From Kangiellaceae bacterium (GTDB lineage Bacteria > Pseudomonadota > Gammaproteobacteria > Enterobacterales > Kangiellaceae): DNA of 64,000 nucleotides. The notes below the pieces were generated by a model. It worked only from the letters and a program-made list of their open reading frames with translations, did not search any database and was not told the DNA's origin. The position numbers and the translations under genes are program-made. Positions 1-8,615 of the stretch are shown here, piece by piece (position 1 is the stretch's first letter; each line of letters begins with the position of its first letter). The stretch spans positions 1 to 64,000 of the forward strand of contig JAPHTP010000083.1 of NCBI GenBank assembly GCA_026196875.1, given 5' to 3'.

Positions 1-1278
1 GCCGAAAAACTATTGGCAATGACCAATTTGCCGGAGACCGAAAAAGCGGCGATTTCTAATCAAGTCAATTATTTAGCCAAACAAGGCTACCGCGTCCTGG
101 CACTTGCAGATAAGTCGCTGGAGAATATGCCAGAAACAATTGAAGAGCAGCTACATAACCTTCAATTTGCCGGTTTAGTTGGCATCATTGATCCGCTAAG
201 AAAAGAAGCAAAAGATGCAGTGAATCAATGCCGTCAAGCGCAAATTGAAGTCGCCATGATCACTGGCGATCATCCGGAAACAGCCAGAGCAATTGCGGCT
301 CGTTTAGGCATAGTCGGCGACAACGAGTCAGTAATAATTGGAAATGATATAGCTAAACTAGCCAAACAGCCGAAAGAGTTTGAAAAGACTGTGGCTTCCA
401 GCCATACCTATGCCAGAGTCAAACCGGTTGAAAAGCAGCAAATTGTCGAGGAACTACAGAGGCAAGGGCACTTTGTTGCGGTAACCGGCGATGGTGTCAA
501 TGACGCACCAGCGTTAAAAACGGCGCACGTTGGCATTGCCATGGGAAAACGTGGTACGGATGTGGCTCGCGAAAGCTCGGATTTAATTTTAACCGACGAC
601 AACTTCTCTTCAATAGTTAAGGGAATTGTTGAGGGACGCGTCGTTTACGCCAATATTCGCAAAGTTGTCTTTTTGCTGATTTCTACTGGTGCAGCAGAAA
701 TTCTATTATTCATTTTAAGCTTACTGGCTGGTCTGCCGCTTCCCCTGTTTCCGATTCAATTACTTTGGCTCAACCTGGTTACTAACGGCGTGCAGGATGT
801 TGCTTTGGCGTTCGAGCCAGCCGAAGGCAATGAGCTTAAGCAAGCACCGCGAGATCCGAACGAGTCAATTTTTAACCGGTTAATGATTGAAAGGGTTTTA
901 GTCAACGCCACAGTCATGGGTAGTCTGGCCTTTATATTATTCGCGTTAAGCATGCAAAGTGGCGCATCAGAAGCTGAAGCGCGCAATTTGACGCTATTAC
1001 TGATGGTATTATTCGAAAACGTGCACGCGCTTAACAGCCGCTCTGAAACCAAGTCTCTTTTCAGAATGAACTTTTTCAGTAATAAGTTGCTATTGCTCGG
1101 AATTTTGATAGCACAAAGCATTCATATCGGCGCAATGTACACTGATGGTCTAGGCGGATTATTGCAACTTAGCCCGGTAACTTTTGAGCAATGGTCATTT
1201 TTGCTCAGCATTGCGTTGATACTGATTGTCACCGATGAGGGGGTCAAATGGTGGAATAGGCATAAATCACTCAAATAA
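1..1278 (+). CDS. P-type cation-transporting ATPase, C-terminal part (5' end outside window)
   Basis: The reading frame is open to the first base, so the gene begins upstream; the phosphorylation motif DKTGT and the first membrane segments are not in the window. What remains is the end of the nucleotide-binding and phosphorylation domains (MITGDHPETA, then the hinge VTGDGVNDAPALKTAH) and about six C-terminal membrane helices, the layout of type II P-ATPases that move Ca2+, Na+ or similar cations. The helix that in SERCA holds the ion ligands reads LLWLNLVTNGVQD: the ligand Asp of the family motif NLVTD is Asn here. Calcium should therefore not be assumed as the substrate. The family call is firm and the ion is unknown. 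Confidence 0.93.
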   Translation, partial: AEKLLAMTNLPETEKAAISNQVNYLAKQGYRVLALADKSLENMPETIEEQLHNLQFAGLVGIIDPLRKEAKDAVNQCRQAQIEVAMITGDHPETARAIAARLGIVGDNESVIIGNDIAKLAKQPKEFEKTVASSHTYARVKPVEKQQIVEELQRQGHFVAVTGDGVNDAPALKTAHVGIAMGKRGTDVARESSDLILTDDNFSSIVKGIVEGRVVYANIRKVVFLLISTGAAEILLFILSLLAGLPLPLFPIQLLWLNLVTNGVQDVALAFEPAEGNELKQAPRDPNESIFNRLMIERVLVNATVMGSLAFILFALSMQSGASEAEARNLTLLLMVLFENVHALNSRSETKSLFRMNFFSNKLLLLGILIAQSIHIGAMYTDGLGGLLQLSPVTFEQWSFLLSIALILIVTDEGVKWWNRHKSLK

Positions 1279-1372
1279 TGCAAGCAGACATTTTGAAATT
1301 CATAATTATCCAAGACATGGTATGATGTCCATTCATCAAATTATAGATCTCTGATTAAGTTTTTTCATACCA

Positions 1373-2419
1373 ATGACATTATTAATTGTTTACATCCTTT
1401 TGGCGATTTTAGTCTCTTTCGCCTGCTCCATTTTTGAAGCTGTTTTACTGTCAATCAATAATGCCCATGTTGAGCTTTTAAAAAGCAAGAACGAACCGGT
1501 TGGATTTGAACTCGATAAACTAAAAAATGACATCGGCAAGCCTTTGGCCGCTATCTTAACCTTAAATACCATAGCCCACACTATTGGTGCAGCAGGCGCA
1601 GGGGCACAAGCCGCAGTTGTTTTTGGCAACGCTTACCTAGGCGTATTTTCTGCTGTCCTTACCCTATTAATTTTGATCTTTTCAGAGATTATTCCAAAAA
1701 CGATTGGCGCCAGCTATTGGAAAAAATTGACACCTATCACCACTTATTGCTTAAAGTACCTGGTGAAAGCCCTTTATATTTTTATCAAATTGTCTGAGTC
1801 GATTACCAACAAAATTTCTCATGGCCCAACCATCACTGGATTTAGCCGAGAAGAGTTTGCGGTAATGGCAGAGCTTAGTAATCAAGATGGGCAGTTATTG
1901 GAACAAGAGTCGCACTTTTTAAAGAACTTAATGCAACTACACCAATGTAACGTAAAGGAGGCTATGACCCCTCGTACCGTTGTATTTTCGCTCAATCAAA
2001 AACTTCTCGTTCAAGAGTTTTTCCACAAACATGATCAAAAAACCTTTTCACGGATCCCAGTATATGAAGATGATAGTGAGAATATCACAGGCTATGTATT
2101 CAGAAGCGATCTGCTGCTTGCTCAAGCCAGAGGTAATGGCGACCAACCACTAGTCAATTACATTCACAAGCTGCCAGCGCTCCTGGTGAATGCGCCTCTG
2201 TCGCAAGCGCTAAACCAAATGTTAGAGCTACGCGCCCATATCATTTTGGTTGTCGATGAATATGGGGCAATTCAGGGAATTATCACAATGGAAGATGTGA
2301 TGGAAACCATGTTAGGCTTTGAAATAGTGGACGAAAAAGATCAAGCGATCGATATGCAAAAAGAAGCAATGAAACAGAAAAAGCGTAGAGACAAAGAATC
2401 TACGCATAAGCAATGGTAA
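1373..2419 (+). CDS. CNNM/DUF21 domain protein with CBS pair (CorB-like)
   Basis: This is a 348-residue membrane protein. Residues about 1-140 form a CNNM (DUF21) transmembrane domain starting with a typical signal-anchor helix and including the family segment IIPKTIGASYW. Residues about 185-315 form a tandem CBS pair (MTPRTVVFSL, then HIILVVDEYGAIQGIIT). Such proteins (CorB/YfjD/HlyC group) are linked to Mg2+ or Na+/Mg2+ transport. The C-terminal CorC_HlyC domain common in the longer members is absent; the chain ends in a short Lys-rich tail. Its stop codon directly abuts the stop of the convergent SIMPL gene (2419/2420). It follows a P-type ATPase on the same strand, so both may serve cation homeostasis, which is inference. 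Confidence 0.88.
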   Translation: MTLLIVYILLAILVSFACSIFEAVLLSINNAHVELLKSKNEPVGFELDKLKNDIGKPLAAILTLNTIAHTIGAAGAGAQAAVVFGNAYLGVFSAVLTLLILIFSEIIPKTIGASYWKKLTPITTYCLKYLVKALYIFIKLSESITNKISHGPTITGFSREEFAVMAELSNQDGQLLEQESHFLKNLMQLHQCNVKEAMTPRTVVFSLNQKLLVQEFFHKHDQKTFSRIPVYEDDSENITGYVFRSDLLLAQARGNGDQPLVNYIHKLPALLVNAPLSQALNQMLELRAHIILVVDEYGAIQGIITMEDVMETMLGFEIVDEKDQAIDMQKEAMKQKKRRDKESTHKQW

Positions 2420-3148
2420 CTACTGAGGAAGAATTTTAAACATAGCACTAACTGTCTGCGAAATAGTAATGTGCTTAGGGGAATACAAGGTCAATTGCGG
2501 TCGACTTGGTGAACGTTGCCGCATCATAACTCTATCTCTTGGTACTGCAAAAGCTGAAGAATAGTCGCCGTAATCCCCTCTTCCTTGGGTAATTGCGTAC
2601 ACTGACGCTATTTTCGCATTGAGTCCTTTAACCAACACCATTGCATTTTCTCGCGCTTTCTTTCCTGCTTCTACCTTCAAGTCTTGCTCAAGGCTCTCTC
2701 TATTCGCCGCATCGAAATTGGCATAAGCATTGGATACGTTATCTAAAGCTAAAACTTTTTCCATTATCCTGGAGTAGGCTGATACTTCGGTAATTTCGAA
2801 GTTAAAAGTTCGCGAGAATTCGTAGCCTTGAATATCCAGATTCTGATAGTTATCGTTTCTTGTTCTTATTGTATTTTTGTCCAGGTCAGTAGCTTCTATA
2901 CTTTCAATATCGCTGTCGTTTTCCTGAAGTATTTTGATAAGCTGCTCCGAAACTAATGACATTTTCTCTAGCGCATTGGTAGAAGATTTGTTAAATGTCT
3001 TCAAGCTTATACTAACGATCGCAAAGTCAGGTTTAACTTCCATCTCCGCGTAGCCTTCCGCAGAAACAAACGGAAAGCCAGGTTTTACGTTCGCGCCAAC
3101 TGAGTGACTGCTAATCAAGCAGATAAAAACAAGTAATTGTCTATACAT
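2420..3148 (-). CDS. SIMPL (DUF541) domain periplasmic protein
   Basis: The 242-residue protein has an N-terminal signal peptide (about residues 1-19, ending near SVGA) and one SIMPL/DUF541 domain covering nearly all of the rest: the VSAEGYAEMEVKPDFA opening strand, a middle helix region, and the VEAGKKARENAMVL segment are typical. Family members (e.g. E. coli YggE) are periplasmic or envelope proteins tied to oxidative stress, but no enzymatic activity is established. The start has a strong AGGAGG ribosome site just upstream. It is convergent with the CNNM gene with no spacer. Confidence 0.88.
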   Translation of the reverse strand: MYRQLLVFICLISSHSVGANVKPGFPFVSAEGYAEMEVKPDFAIVSISLKTFNKSSTNALEKMSLVSEQLIKILQENDSDIESIEATDLDKNTIRTRNDNYQNLDIQGYEFSRTFNFEITEVSAYSRIMEKVLALDNVSNAYANFDAANRESLEQDLKVEAGKKARENAMVLVKGLNAKIASVYAITQGRGDYGDYSSAFAVPRDRVMMRQRSPSRPQLTLYSPKHITISQTVSAMFKILPQ

Positions 3149-3242
3149 GACTCCTCCTAAAGATTTTATTGTAAAAAAGAAACTTGGTCTCTTTTCTATT
3201 ACAACGGTAACAATCTTTAGAAAGGGCTAACCGATTCTGTCA

Positions 3243-3629
3243 CTATGTCCACTTATTTACGTTGCTGGAATTTTCGAAGTCTGCTCGTTGGGGGTTAACG
3301 ACGCAGAACTTGTGGCCGGTAGGCGCTTGCATAACGACCCACCTCTCGAATGTTTCAACAACATGAGCTCCTAAACTCGAAAGCCGCTCGACCTCAGCTT
3401 GAATATCGTCAGTTTCAATATCCAGATGAACTCGACTCTCGTGCTCTACTTTTTGAATTAAGATCTGCGGTTGATCCTTTTCAACTTCCAAGTGAGAGTA
3501 TTTGGATGCCCAATCTTCATTTGAACGAACGCAATCTTTTCCTAGTGCCTTCTCCCAGAATTCATTAGCTTCTTCTATATTGTCAACATTACTATCGATA
3601 ACGATTGCGGCTAGTCTGCTGCGGTGCAT
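3243..3629 (-). CDS. VOC-superfamily (glyoxalase/bleomycin resistance-like) protein
   Basis: This small protein of 128 residues comprises a single vicinal-oxygen-chelate fold: an N-terminal strand (RSRLAAIVIDSNVDN), the helix with FWEKALG, and a C-terminal half ending WVVMQAPTGHKFCVV. Family members are metal-dependent lyases, dioxygenases or drug-binding proteins; the substrate cannot be read from sequence. The ATG at 3629 is preferred because AGAGGAG lies 5 bases upstream; a GTG two codons earlier lies inside that ribosome site. Confidence 0.85.
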   Translation of the reverse strand: MHRSRLAAIVIDSNVDNIEEANEFWEKALGKDCVRSNEDWASKYSHLEVEKDQPQILIQKVEHESRVHLDIETDDIQAEVERLSSLGAHVVETFERWVVMQAPTGHKFCVVNPQRADFENSSNVNKWT

Positions 3630-3675
3630 AATCACTCCTCTAACAGGTTGGTATGCATTTGCTTACTCTGATTAG

Positions 3676-4797
3676 TTACGGCTTAATAATGAGGAATCCA
3701 TCAAATCGTTTGGGATTTTTTTCGCTTTGCCTTTTGATATCCCGTATGAAAACTTTTTTGATTTGCTTTGTGTATTTGTTTTTGAGCTCTCGAAATACTT
3801 CTGGGTCGTGCTCCCCGGAGTCACCAATTAAAATAAACTTCCGATTAGGAAAGTGCTCTAGAATCATAGAGATTTGTTCAATCTTTTGCGCTTGCGTAGC
3901 TCCGCCGCTAATTAACTTAGATATATCATCATAGGTTTCTGATTCGGTTAAATTTGTTCTAACATTTTTCATATGAAAACTGCCGCGGGGAAAATTTCCA
4001 TTAGGTTCAATTAAGAAATTCGACAAGGGCCTATAGAGTTGCCAAGGCCCTCCTGAGACATAATGAAACGCAGTCGATTTAGCATACGACCGATACATTT
4101 CACGCATACCAGGAGCTTCATTAAACTCCCTAAAAAAAGTGTTATTAAGCACTTCCCTGTTTCCTAAGGGAATATTGGTAACTTTAATTGTGTCGTCTAT
4201 ATCGGAAATTATCGACAGCCCCTCAGAAGAAATTAGCCTGATTGCTCCGGTGCCATAATGCTTTTCACCGTTTGCGGTAAAAGTTAACCAACCATTGTGA
4301 GATTGTTGCGCCGCTAATAGTTTCGTCGCTCTTTCTTGCGGCAATTTAAATACACCGGCTAAATTTCCATTTCGATCGGTCTCATGTTTTCCGTTGGCGC
4401 CGGACAAAACGTAGTGAATTTTCTCAGGGTCGTTATCAAACAGTATTTTAACTTGTTCTCCAGATTCACTATCTCTTAGAAAATCTTGAGCACGGCTTTT
4501 AAATATGGTCTTTTGAGCTTGAGTTAAATCATCTATTCCGATTTTTTGTTCAATAATTTTACGGGCTGCATTGAGCGACAATTTACGAGCAGGATCCAGA
4601 TCTTCGCTGATCCAAAACCTAAAAGGTATATGCCAATCGGTTCCAGCGGAATTAGCCAGGTATCCATAGGTAGGATAGAAAGTTACTAACTTCTCTTTGC
4701 TCTCATCCTTTTCTTCAGCAATAGAATGTGAGGCCGAAAGGGCTAGTATAAAAAAAACAGCCTGGATTACAGGAACTTTCACGATTAGATTAGACAT
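3676..4797 (-). CDS. App1-family (DUF2183) phosphatase-domain secreted protein
   Basis: The 373-residue protein has an N-terminal signal peptide (about residues 1-27). The C-terminal half is the App1/DUF2183 domain: the HAD-type motif ISDIDDTIK (D199, D201, T203), the YVSGGPWQLY segment near 247-256 and the FILIGDSGEHDPE motif near 321-333 are hallmarks of this phosphatidate phosphatase-like family. The N-terminal half (about 30-190) has no clear assignment, though App1 proteins usually carry such a beta-rich region. The signal peptide implies a periplasmic location. Substrate is unproven; yeast App1p is a phosphatidate phosphatase, but bacterial members are largely unstudied. Confidence 0.87.
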   Translation of the reverse strand: MSNLIVKVPVIQAVFFILALSASHSIAEEKDESKEKLVTFYPTYGYLANSAGTDWHIPFRFWISEDLDPARKLSLNAARKIIEQKIGIDDLTQAQKTIFKSRAQDFLRDSESGEQVKILFDNDPEKIHYVLSGANGKHETDRNGNLAGVFKLPQERATKLLAAQQSHNGWLTFTANGEKHYGTGAIRLISSEGLSIISDIDDTIKVTNIPLGNREVLNNTFFREFNEAPGMREMYRSYAKSTAFHYVSGGPWQLYRPLSNFLIEPNGNFPRGSFHMKNVRTNLTESETYDDISKLISGGATQAQKIEQISMILEHFPNRKFILIGDSGEHDPEVFRELKNKYTKQIKKVFIRDIKRQSEKNPKRFDGFLIIKP

Positions 4798-4929
4798 ATC
4801 AACCTGTTATTTAAGAGTGCCCATCTTGTTTATGGATAACACCATGTTAGGGAGTACACTGAAGATACTTGATCGACTCCGCAATGACAAATAGGTTAGA
4901 ACATCAATTTTTTCCAAAGACATAAAAAA

Positions 4930-4952
4930 AGCGGCCAGCTTAGCTGACCGCT
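4930..4952 (-). terminator. Intrinsic terminator of the S8 protease-chaperone operon
   Basis: A hairpin (AGCGGcCAGC, loop TTA, GCTGaCCGCT; one mismatch) is followed on the minus strand by a run of seven T. It lies about 25 bases beyond the stop codon of the chaperone gene. Confidence 0.88.
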
Positions 4953-4977
4953 CTTATCTACATAACATCAGTAAATG

Positions 4978-5517
4978 TTAGTCTGCGCTATAAATAGTTT
5001 CCAATACTTCAATTCTTGCATTTGAAACTAAGCCAGATGATTTAATCGCGTCGGCGACTGCTATTAAATCTGCATCTTCACTTGCTTTAAATACAGCCAA
5101 TTGGGTATTTGGATAGCTAACAACTAAAGTTAAACCCAGTTCAGTTCTCAACTTGTCAGCACTCACACCTTTTTTCAATAACACATTTATGTTTCCTGAA
5201 ACAGGCGCAAGCTCACCAGTTAATAGATTGCGAACAACAGTATTTTTGTTCACTATTTTCTTGGGAGTGCTTGATTCAACAATGGCCATTGAATTAGTTT
5301 GAGTGATAACTTGTTTTTTTCCAATTTGGCTAACTGGAACATAAGCCATCTCTCGTTCAACTTTATATCCGCCAAAATCAGCTTGGGTCGAAATTACTTT
5401 ACGAACTTGTTTTACTTCAACTTCTTGCCCGGGCTTGATTAGTTTTGGAGTCGCTTGAGCAACAGCTGTCGCCGCAAAAATTAACCCCGCAGAAGTAACT
5501 GCTATTTTCTTCAACAT
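4978..5517 (-). CDS. Probable external chaperone of the adjacent S8 protease (ASP/ORF2 type)
   Basis: The 179-residue exported protein starts MLKKIAVTSAGLIF with a signal peptide ending near AVAQA. The C-terminal part (about residues 105-175) has an alpha/beta pattern like a subtilisin propeptide domain (LLKKGVSADKLRTELGL, then LAVFKASEDADLIAVADAI). In Aeromonas sobria the kexin-like protease ASP needs a separately encoded chaperone, ORF2, directly downstream; gene order, size, signal peptide and propeptide-like end all match here. The ATG at 5517 has AAAGGAG 8 bases upstream; the longer frame begins at a TTG overlapping that site. Only about 20 bases separate it from the protease stop, so the two are co-transcribed. 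The role is inferred from position and resemblance. Confidence 0.78.
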   Translation of the reverse strand: MLKKIAVTSAGLIFAATAVAQATPKLIKPGQEVEVKQVRKVISTQADFGGYKVEREMAYVPVSQIGKKQVITQTNSMAIVESSTPKKIVNKNTVVRNLLTGELAPVSGNINVLLKKGVSADKLRTELGLTLVVSYPNTQLAVFKASEDADLIAVADAIKSSGLVSNARIEVLETIYSAD

Positions 5518-5538
5518 AATAAATTCTCCTTTCAATTA

Positions 5539-7863
5539 CTATTCTGCGTTTGCGTGGCCAAAGGTACGGATAGAAACACCTTCTAAAACACTAGGTGCCA
5601 CATTGTTTACGTAACGAGTAGCTCCAATCAAGTTGTTGCCGCCATCAGTTGCATCAAAACTCGCACCACCAGCATCAATTACTCTGATTGTCCAGGTGCC
5701 TACCGCTGATTCACCATAAAAGGCGTTAGACATCATTACTGAGTTATTTAAAATGTAGCCAGCAGCCCATCCTGTTTCAAAGCTCAGAGCAGGAACAATC
5801 AATGCTTGCTTAGACGATAGAAGTACACTTCGAGTTCCCGAAGGAGAAGTTACTTCAATTGCCAGGTCTGTTCCAGCAGTAGTCTGATTTCCACCACCGA
5901 GTCCGAAGCCCATTTCAGGGTTGCTCACGTTAAGCATAAATTGAACCGCTTCCAATGTCATATCTTCGGTGATTTCAATTTCGTGTGTAACACCAGCAGC
6001 AGTATTATCTGGAACGTTCTTAGCAAGAGACGCTTCTCCAGCCGTGGTTCCGGCACCAACCCAGTCAGAAATTACTTGCTGACCCAAGTCTGCCGTGTAA
6101 TTAAGTGCCATATTAACGGCAGCTCCCGCATTAACTCTACCGAAACCGTAAAGGTTGTTGAATTGGTAACCCGCTGCGTTCTCAACCCAACCTTGGTGCG
6201 CAACAAAGTCTTCGCCGTTTACATCCAAAGTAACCGCCGCATCCTCCGCATCATTTTGTGTGCTGGTTGAAGCTAGGATATGACGAACATCACGCCAAGT
6301 AAGTTCCGGATTAGCAGATAGGATTAGCGATACTACTCCTGACGTGTTTGGTGCCGCAGAAGAGGTTCCATTCATTGTCGAATGGTAGTTACAGCTCGGG
6401 TTATCTTCATGTCCTGGATAATCAAATGGATACTGGCTGGCAGCAAACTCTTCACCATAAGCAGCAGCCCAAGCTGCAATGCGACCGCCGGTGAATCCAG
6501 AAGTACCACTTAAACAAGTCATTGAATCGGTTGTGATCATAGTCGGCGACCAACGTCCAAACTCTCCAGCAGGAGCAGATACAAATACGTTCGCTCCAGC
6601 AGTTGAATAACTGGTGTGCTTGCCATCAGAGTTTACAGCCCCAATACTCAAGTAGTATGGATGTGCTTGGCTAGGCTCAAATGACCCGTTGTAACATGTT
6701 AAACCAACAGTAGTAGCTCCATTATCAGTACAGATTGAACCCTCAGGTGACCCGCCATCGAATCCGTTACCACTCGATTTGATATTCAACGCGCCCTTAC
6801 CATTTCTAAGGTGGAGACTAGGATAAGACTCAACTGCTTCATCAAATGCAGAATAACTAATGGCTGTCGGGTAGGTGATGCCATAACTACGGTTAAATGC
6901 AGCGACATTTTCGTTCAGTGTAATCCCACTTCCGGCAAAACCGTGAACCAAAAAGTCTGTTTGAGGAACTTTGCCGCTACCTAGATAATTCATTCCTATC
7001 AATTGGGTATCAGGAGCGACGCCTCGTCCACCTAAGCCGTTCCAACCTTTTGCAGCAATAAGACCTGCAACACTTGTTCCATGATCGCCGCTTCTCGAAG
7101 AGCTAGTAGGGTCAGTTACATCGGCAGCGTCAGTATTTAAATTTAATGATCTATTGGCAATTACATTTGGTTCAAGATCTTCATGGCGAATTTCTAATCC
7201 GCTGTCAACTACTACGGCAATCGCGCCTTGGCCTGTCACGCCTTGAGCATACGCGCCAAGGACATTCATATCTTCGCCGGCAACCAACGTAGCTTCAGAC
7301 GCAGCGAAATCTGCATCGAGAGATGCATTTGCATCTTCTTCAGACATACCGAACTGATTAACATATAGATTAAATAATCCTTGTCTCATTGCGTCACTAA
7401 GCGCATAGGCTTTTTGGCCTGTATTTCTTAAGTGCCATTGCTGGTTCGCAAGCGGATCATTTGCGACATCGGAAACATTGATTTTGCCTTGATCAGATTG
7501 ACCATTTGCAGAAACTTGGTAGTCGATTGATACAGCTTCGCCTGAAATAGAAAGATAACTAAAGTTTACGCCATCTAATTCAAGTACACCGTGGCTGAAA
7601 GTATAAGCACCATTCTCAGCTACAACTTCGGCATCATTTTCGAAAAACGCAATCGAAATTGCATCGCCATCAGGATCTGCCGCAGGTAAGGTGCCGGTAA
7701 TTGGTACCCACTGTTTTAGACCAGCCAGTGGTAGGTCATTCGCACTTGGTGGATGATCAACTTCTTGAACTGGTGGTGGAGTGTTATCGCTGCTAGAGCA
7801 AGCAGACAGAGCAAGTAAAACGGCAGAAGAAAGCAACGATGCCTTCCAAAAATTATTCTTCAT
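5539..7863 (-). CDS. S8 (subtilisin/kexin-like) serine protease with P-domain, lipoprotein
   Basis: This 774-residue protein starts with a lipoprotein signal (lipobox LSAC, Cys22), so it is probably membrane-anchored. Residues about 30-135 form an Ig/cadherin-like domain (DPDGDAIS). The catalytic domain follows: Asp220 (VVVDSGLEIRH), His261 (GDHGTSVAG), oxyanion Asn366 (KSSGNG) and Ser501 (NGTSSAAP). Residues about 620-765 fit a proprotein-convertase P-domain (VTHEIEITEDMTLEAVQF, then GTWTIRVIDAGG). The kexin-like layout, with the small chaperone gene downstream, matches the ASP/ORF2 pair of Aeromonas; there the protease is secreted, so a lipid anchor here is a notable difference. It lacks an obvious inhibitory prodomain, as expected if the second gene supplies that function. 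Confidence 0.92.
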   Translation of the reverse strand: MKNNFWKASLLSSAVLLALSACSSSDNTPPPVQEVDHPPSANDLPLAGLKQWVPITGTLPAADPDGDAISIAFFENDAEVVAENGAYTFSHGVLELDGVNFSYLSISGEAVSIDYQVSANGQSDQGKINVSDVANDPLANQQWHLRNTGQKAYALSDAMRQGLFNLYVNQFGMSEEDANASLDADFAASEATLVAGEDMNVLGAYAQGVTGQGAIAVVVDSGLEIRHEDLEPNVIANRSLNLNTDAADVTDPTSSSRSGDHGTSVAGLIAAKGWNGLGGRGVAPDTQLIGMNYLGSGKVPQTDFLVHGFAGSGITLNENVAAFNRSYGITYPTAISYSAFDEAVESYPSLHLRNGKGALNIKSSGNGFDGGSPEGSICTDNGATTVGLTCYNGSFEPSQAHPYYLSIGAVNSDGKHTSYSTAGANVFVSAPAGEFGRWSPTMITTDSMTCLSGTSGFTGGRIAAWAAAYGEEFAASQYPFDYPGHEDNPSCNYHSTMNGTSSAAPNTSGVVSLILSANPELTWRDVRHILASTSTQNDAEDAAVTLDVNGEDFVAHQGWVENAAGYQFNNLYGFGRVNAGAAVNMALNYTADLGQQVISDWVGAGTTAGEASLAKNVPDNTAAGVTHEIEITEDMTLEAVQFMLNVSNPEMGFGLGGGNQTTAGTDLAIEVTSPSGTRSVLLSSKQALIVPALSFETGWAAGYILNNSVMMSNAFYGESAVGTWTIRVIDAGGASFDATDGGNNLIGATRYVNNVAPSVLEGVSIRTFGHANAE

Positions 7864-8615
7864 AGATTTGTTTCCTTTCTAATTTATATTGAAGATTCAA
7901 TGCGCAAAATTGAAAGCGATATTTTGCCCGGCCAATGTTTTACCTTTCTATATTTATTCGGTCAACGTGAATAATGCGCAGATTTTTAGATAATTTTTCT
8001 GATAAAAAAATTGAAAAAATGTGCATCTAAAAATAGAAATAGTTGAGGTTATCAACGAACTAAAGACCTAGTTCAAACATATGTTCTTTAAAAATAGAGA
8101 CTTGAGAGCAAACCACAGATATAAAAAGCTCAACTTCAGTTGTTCGGTTTTTTGCCACTTGTTTATCTAATACTCTTTTCGGTTTGAAAAAAAATTTGTA
8201 AAATAAGATTGTAACTAAAGATTAATGAGTAAAAATAATAGGCAAAGTATAAAGAAAATAACCAAATAGAATATCCACTTAACTCACTTAATCTTTACCA
8301 GGATTCAAGACCGCCAGTTATTTGTGGTTATGTTTTAATCAGATAAAGTATCTGCCATAAATGTGATGGTTCAATAAATAGCCACTAGCTTTAGCAAATT
8401 ACTAATCTCCTTTTTTCTGAGCTAAATCGAATTTAACCTACCATTACTTTCTAACATTCCGTATTTTTTCGATTCTTTGCATCAAATAATTGTTAGATCT
8501 TTTTCCAATATTCTTGACCACCATCAGACCCCCAAACTTGAAATTGTGAGAAAATCCTGCGCAATAACATAAGTTGCGCCTTGCGGTAGAGGTGTAACGC
8601 CAACCCTGAGGAATA
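7864..8615. other. 752-bp AT-rich intergenic region between divergent protease and tryptophanase genes
   Basis: No convincing gene is present. The region must hold the promoters of the minus-strand S8 operon and the plus-strand tryptophanase-family gene. I looked for a tnaC-like leader peptide upstream of 8616 and found no short frame with a Trp codon. A half CRP-like TGTGA occurs near 8363 but without a clear second half. A 79-codon minus-strand frame (8444-8683) runs into the tryptophanase start and shows no ribosome site. Confidence 0.6.

Noticed and set aside
8341-8615. A tnaC-like regulatory leader peptide
   Set aside because: No short plus-strand frame with a start, ribosome site and Trp codon was found before the tryptophanase gene.
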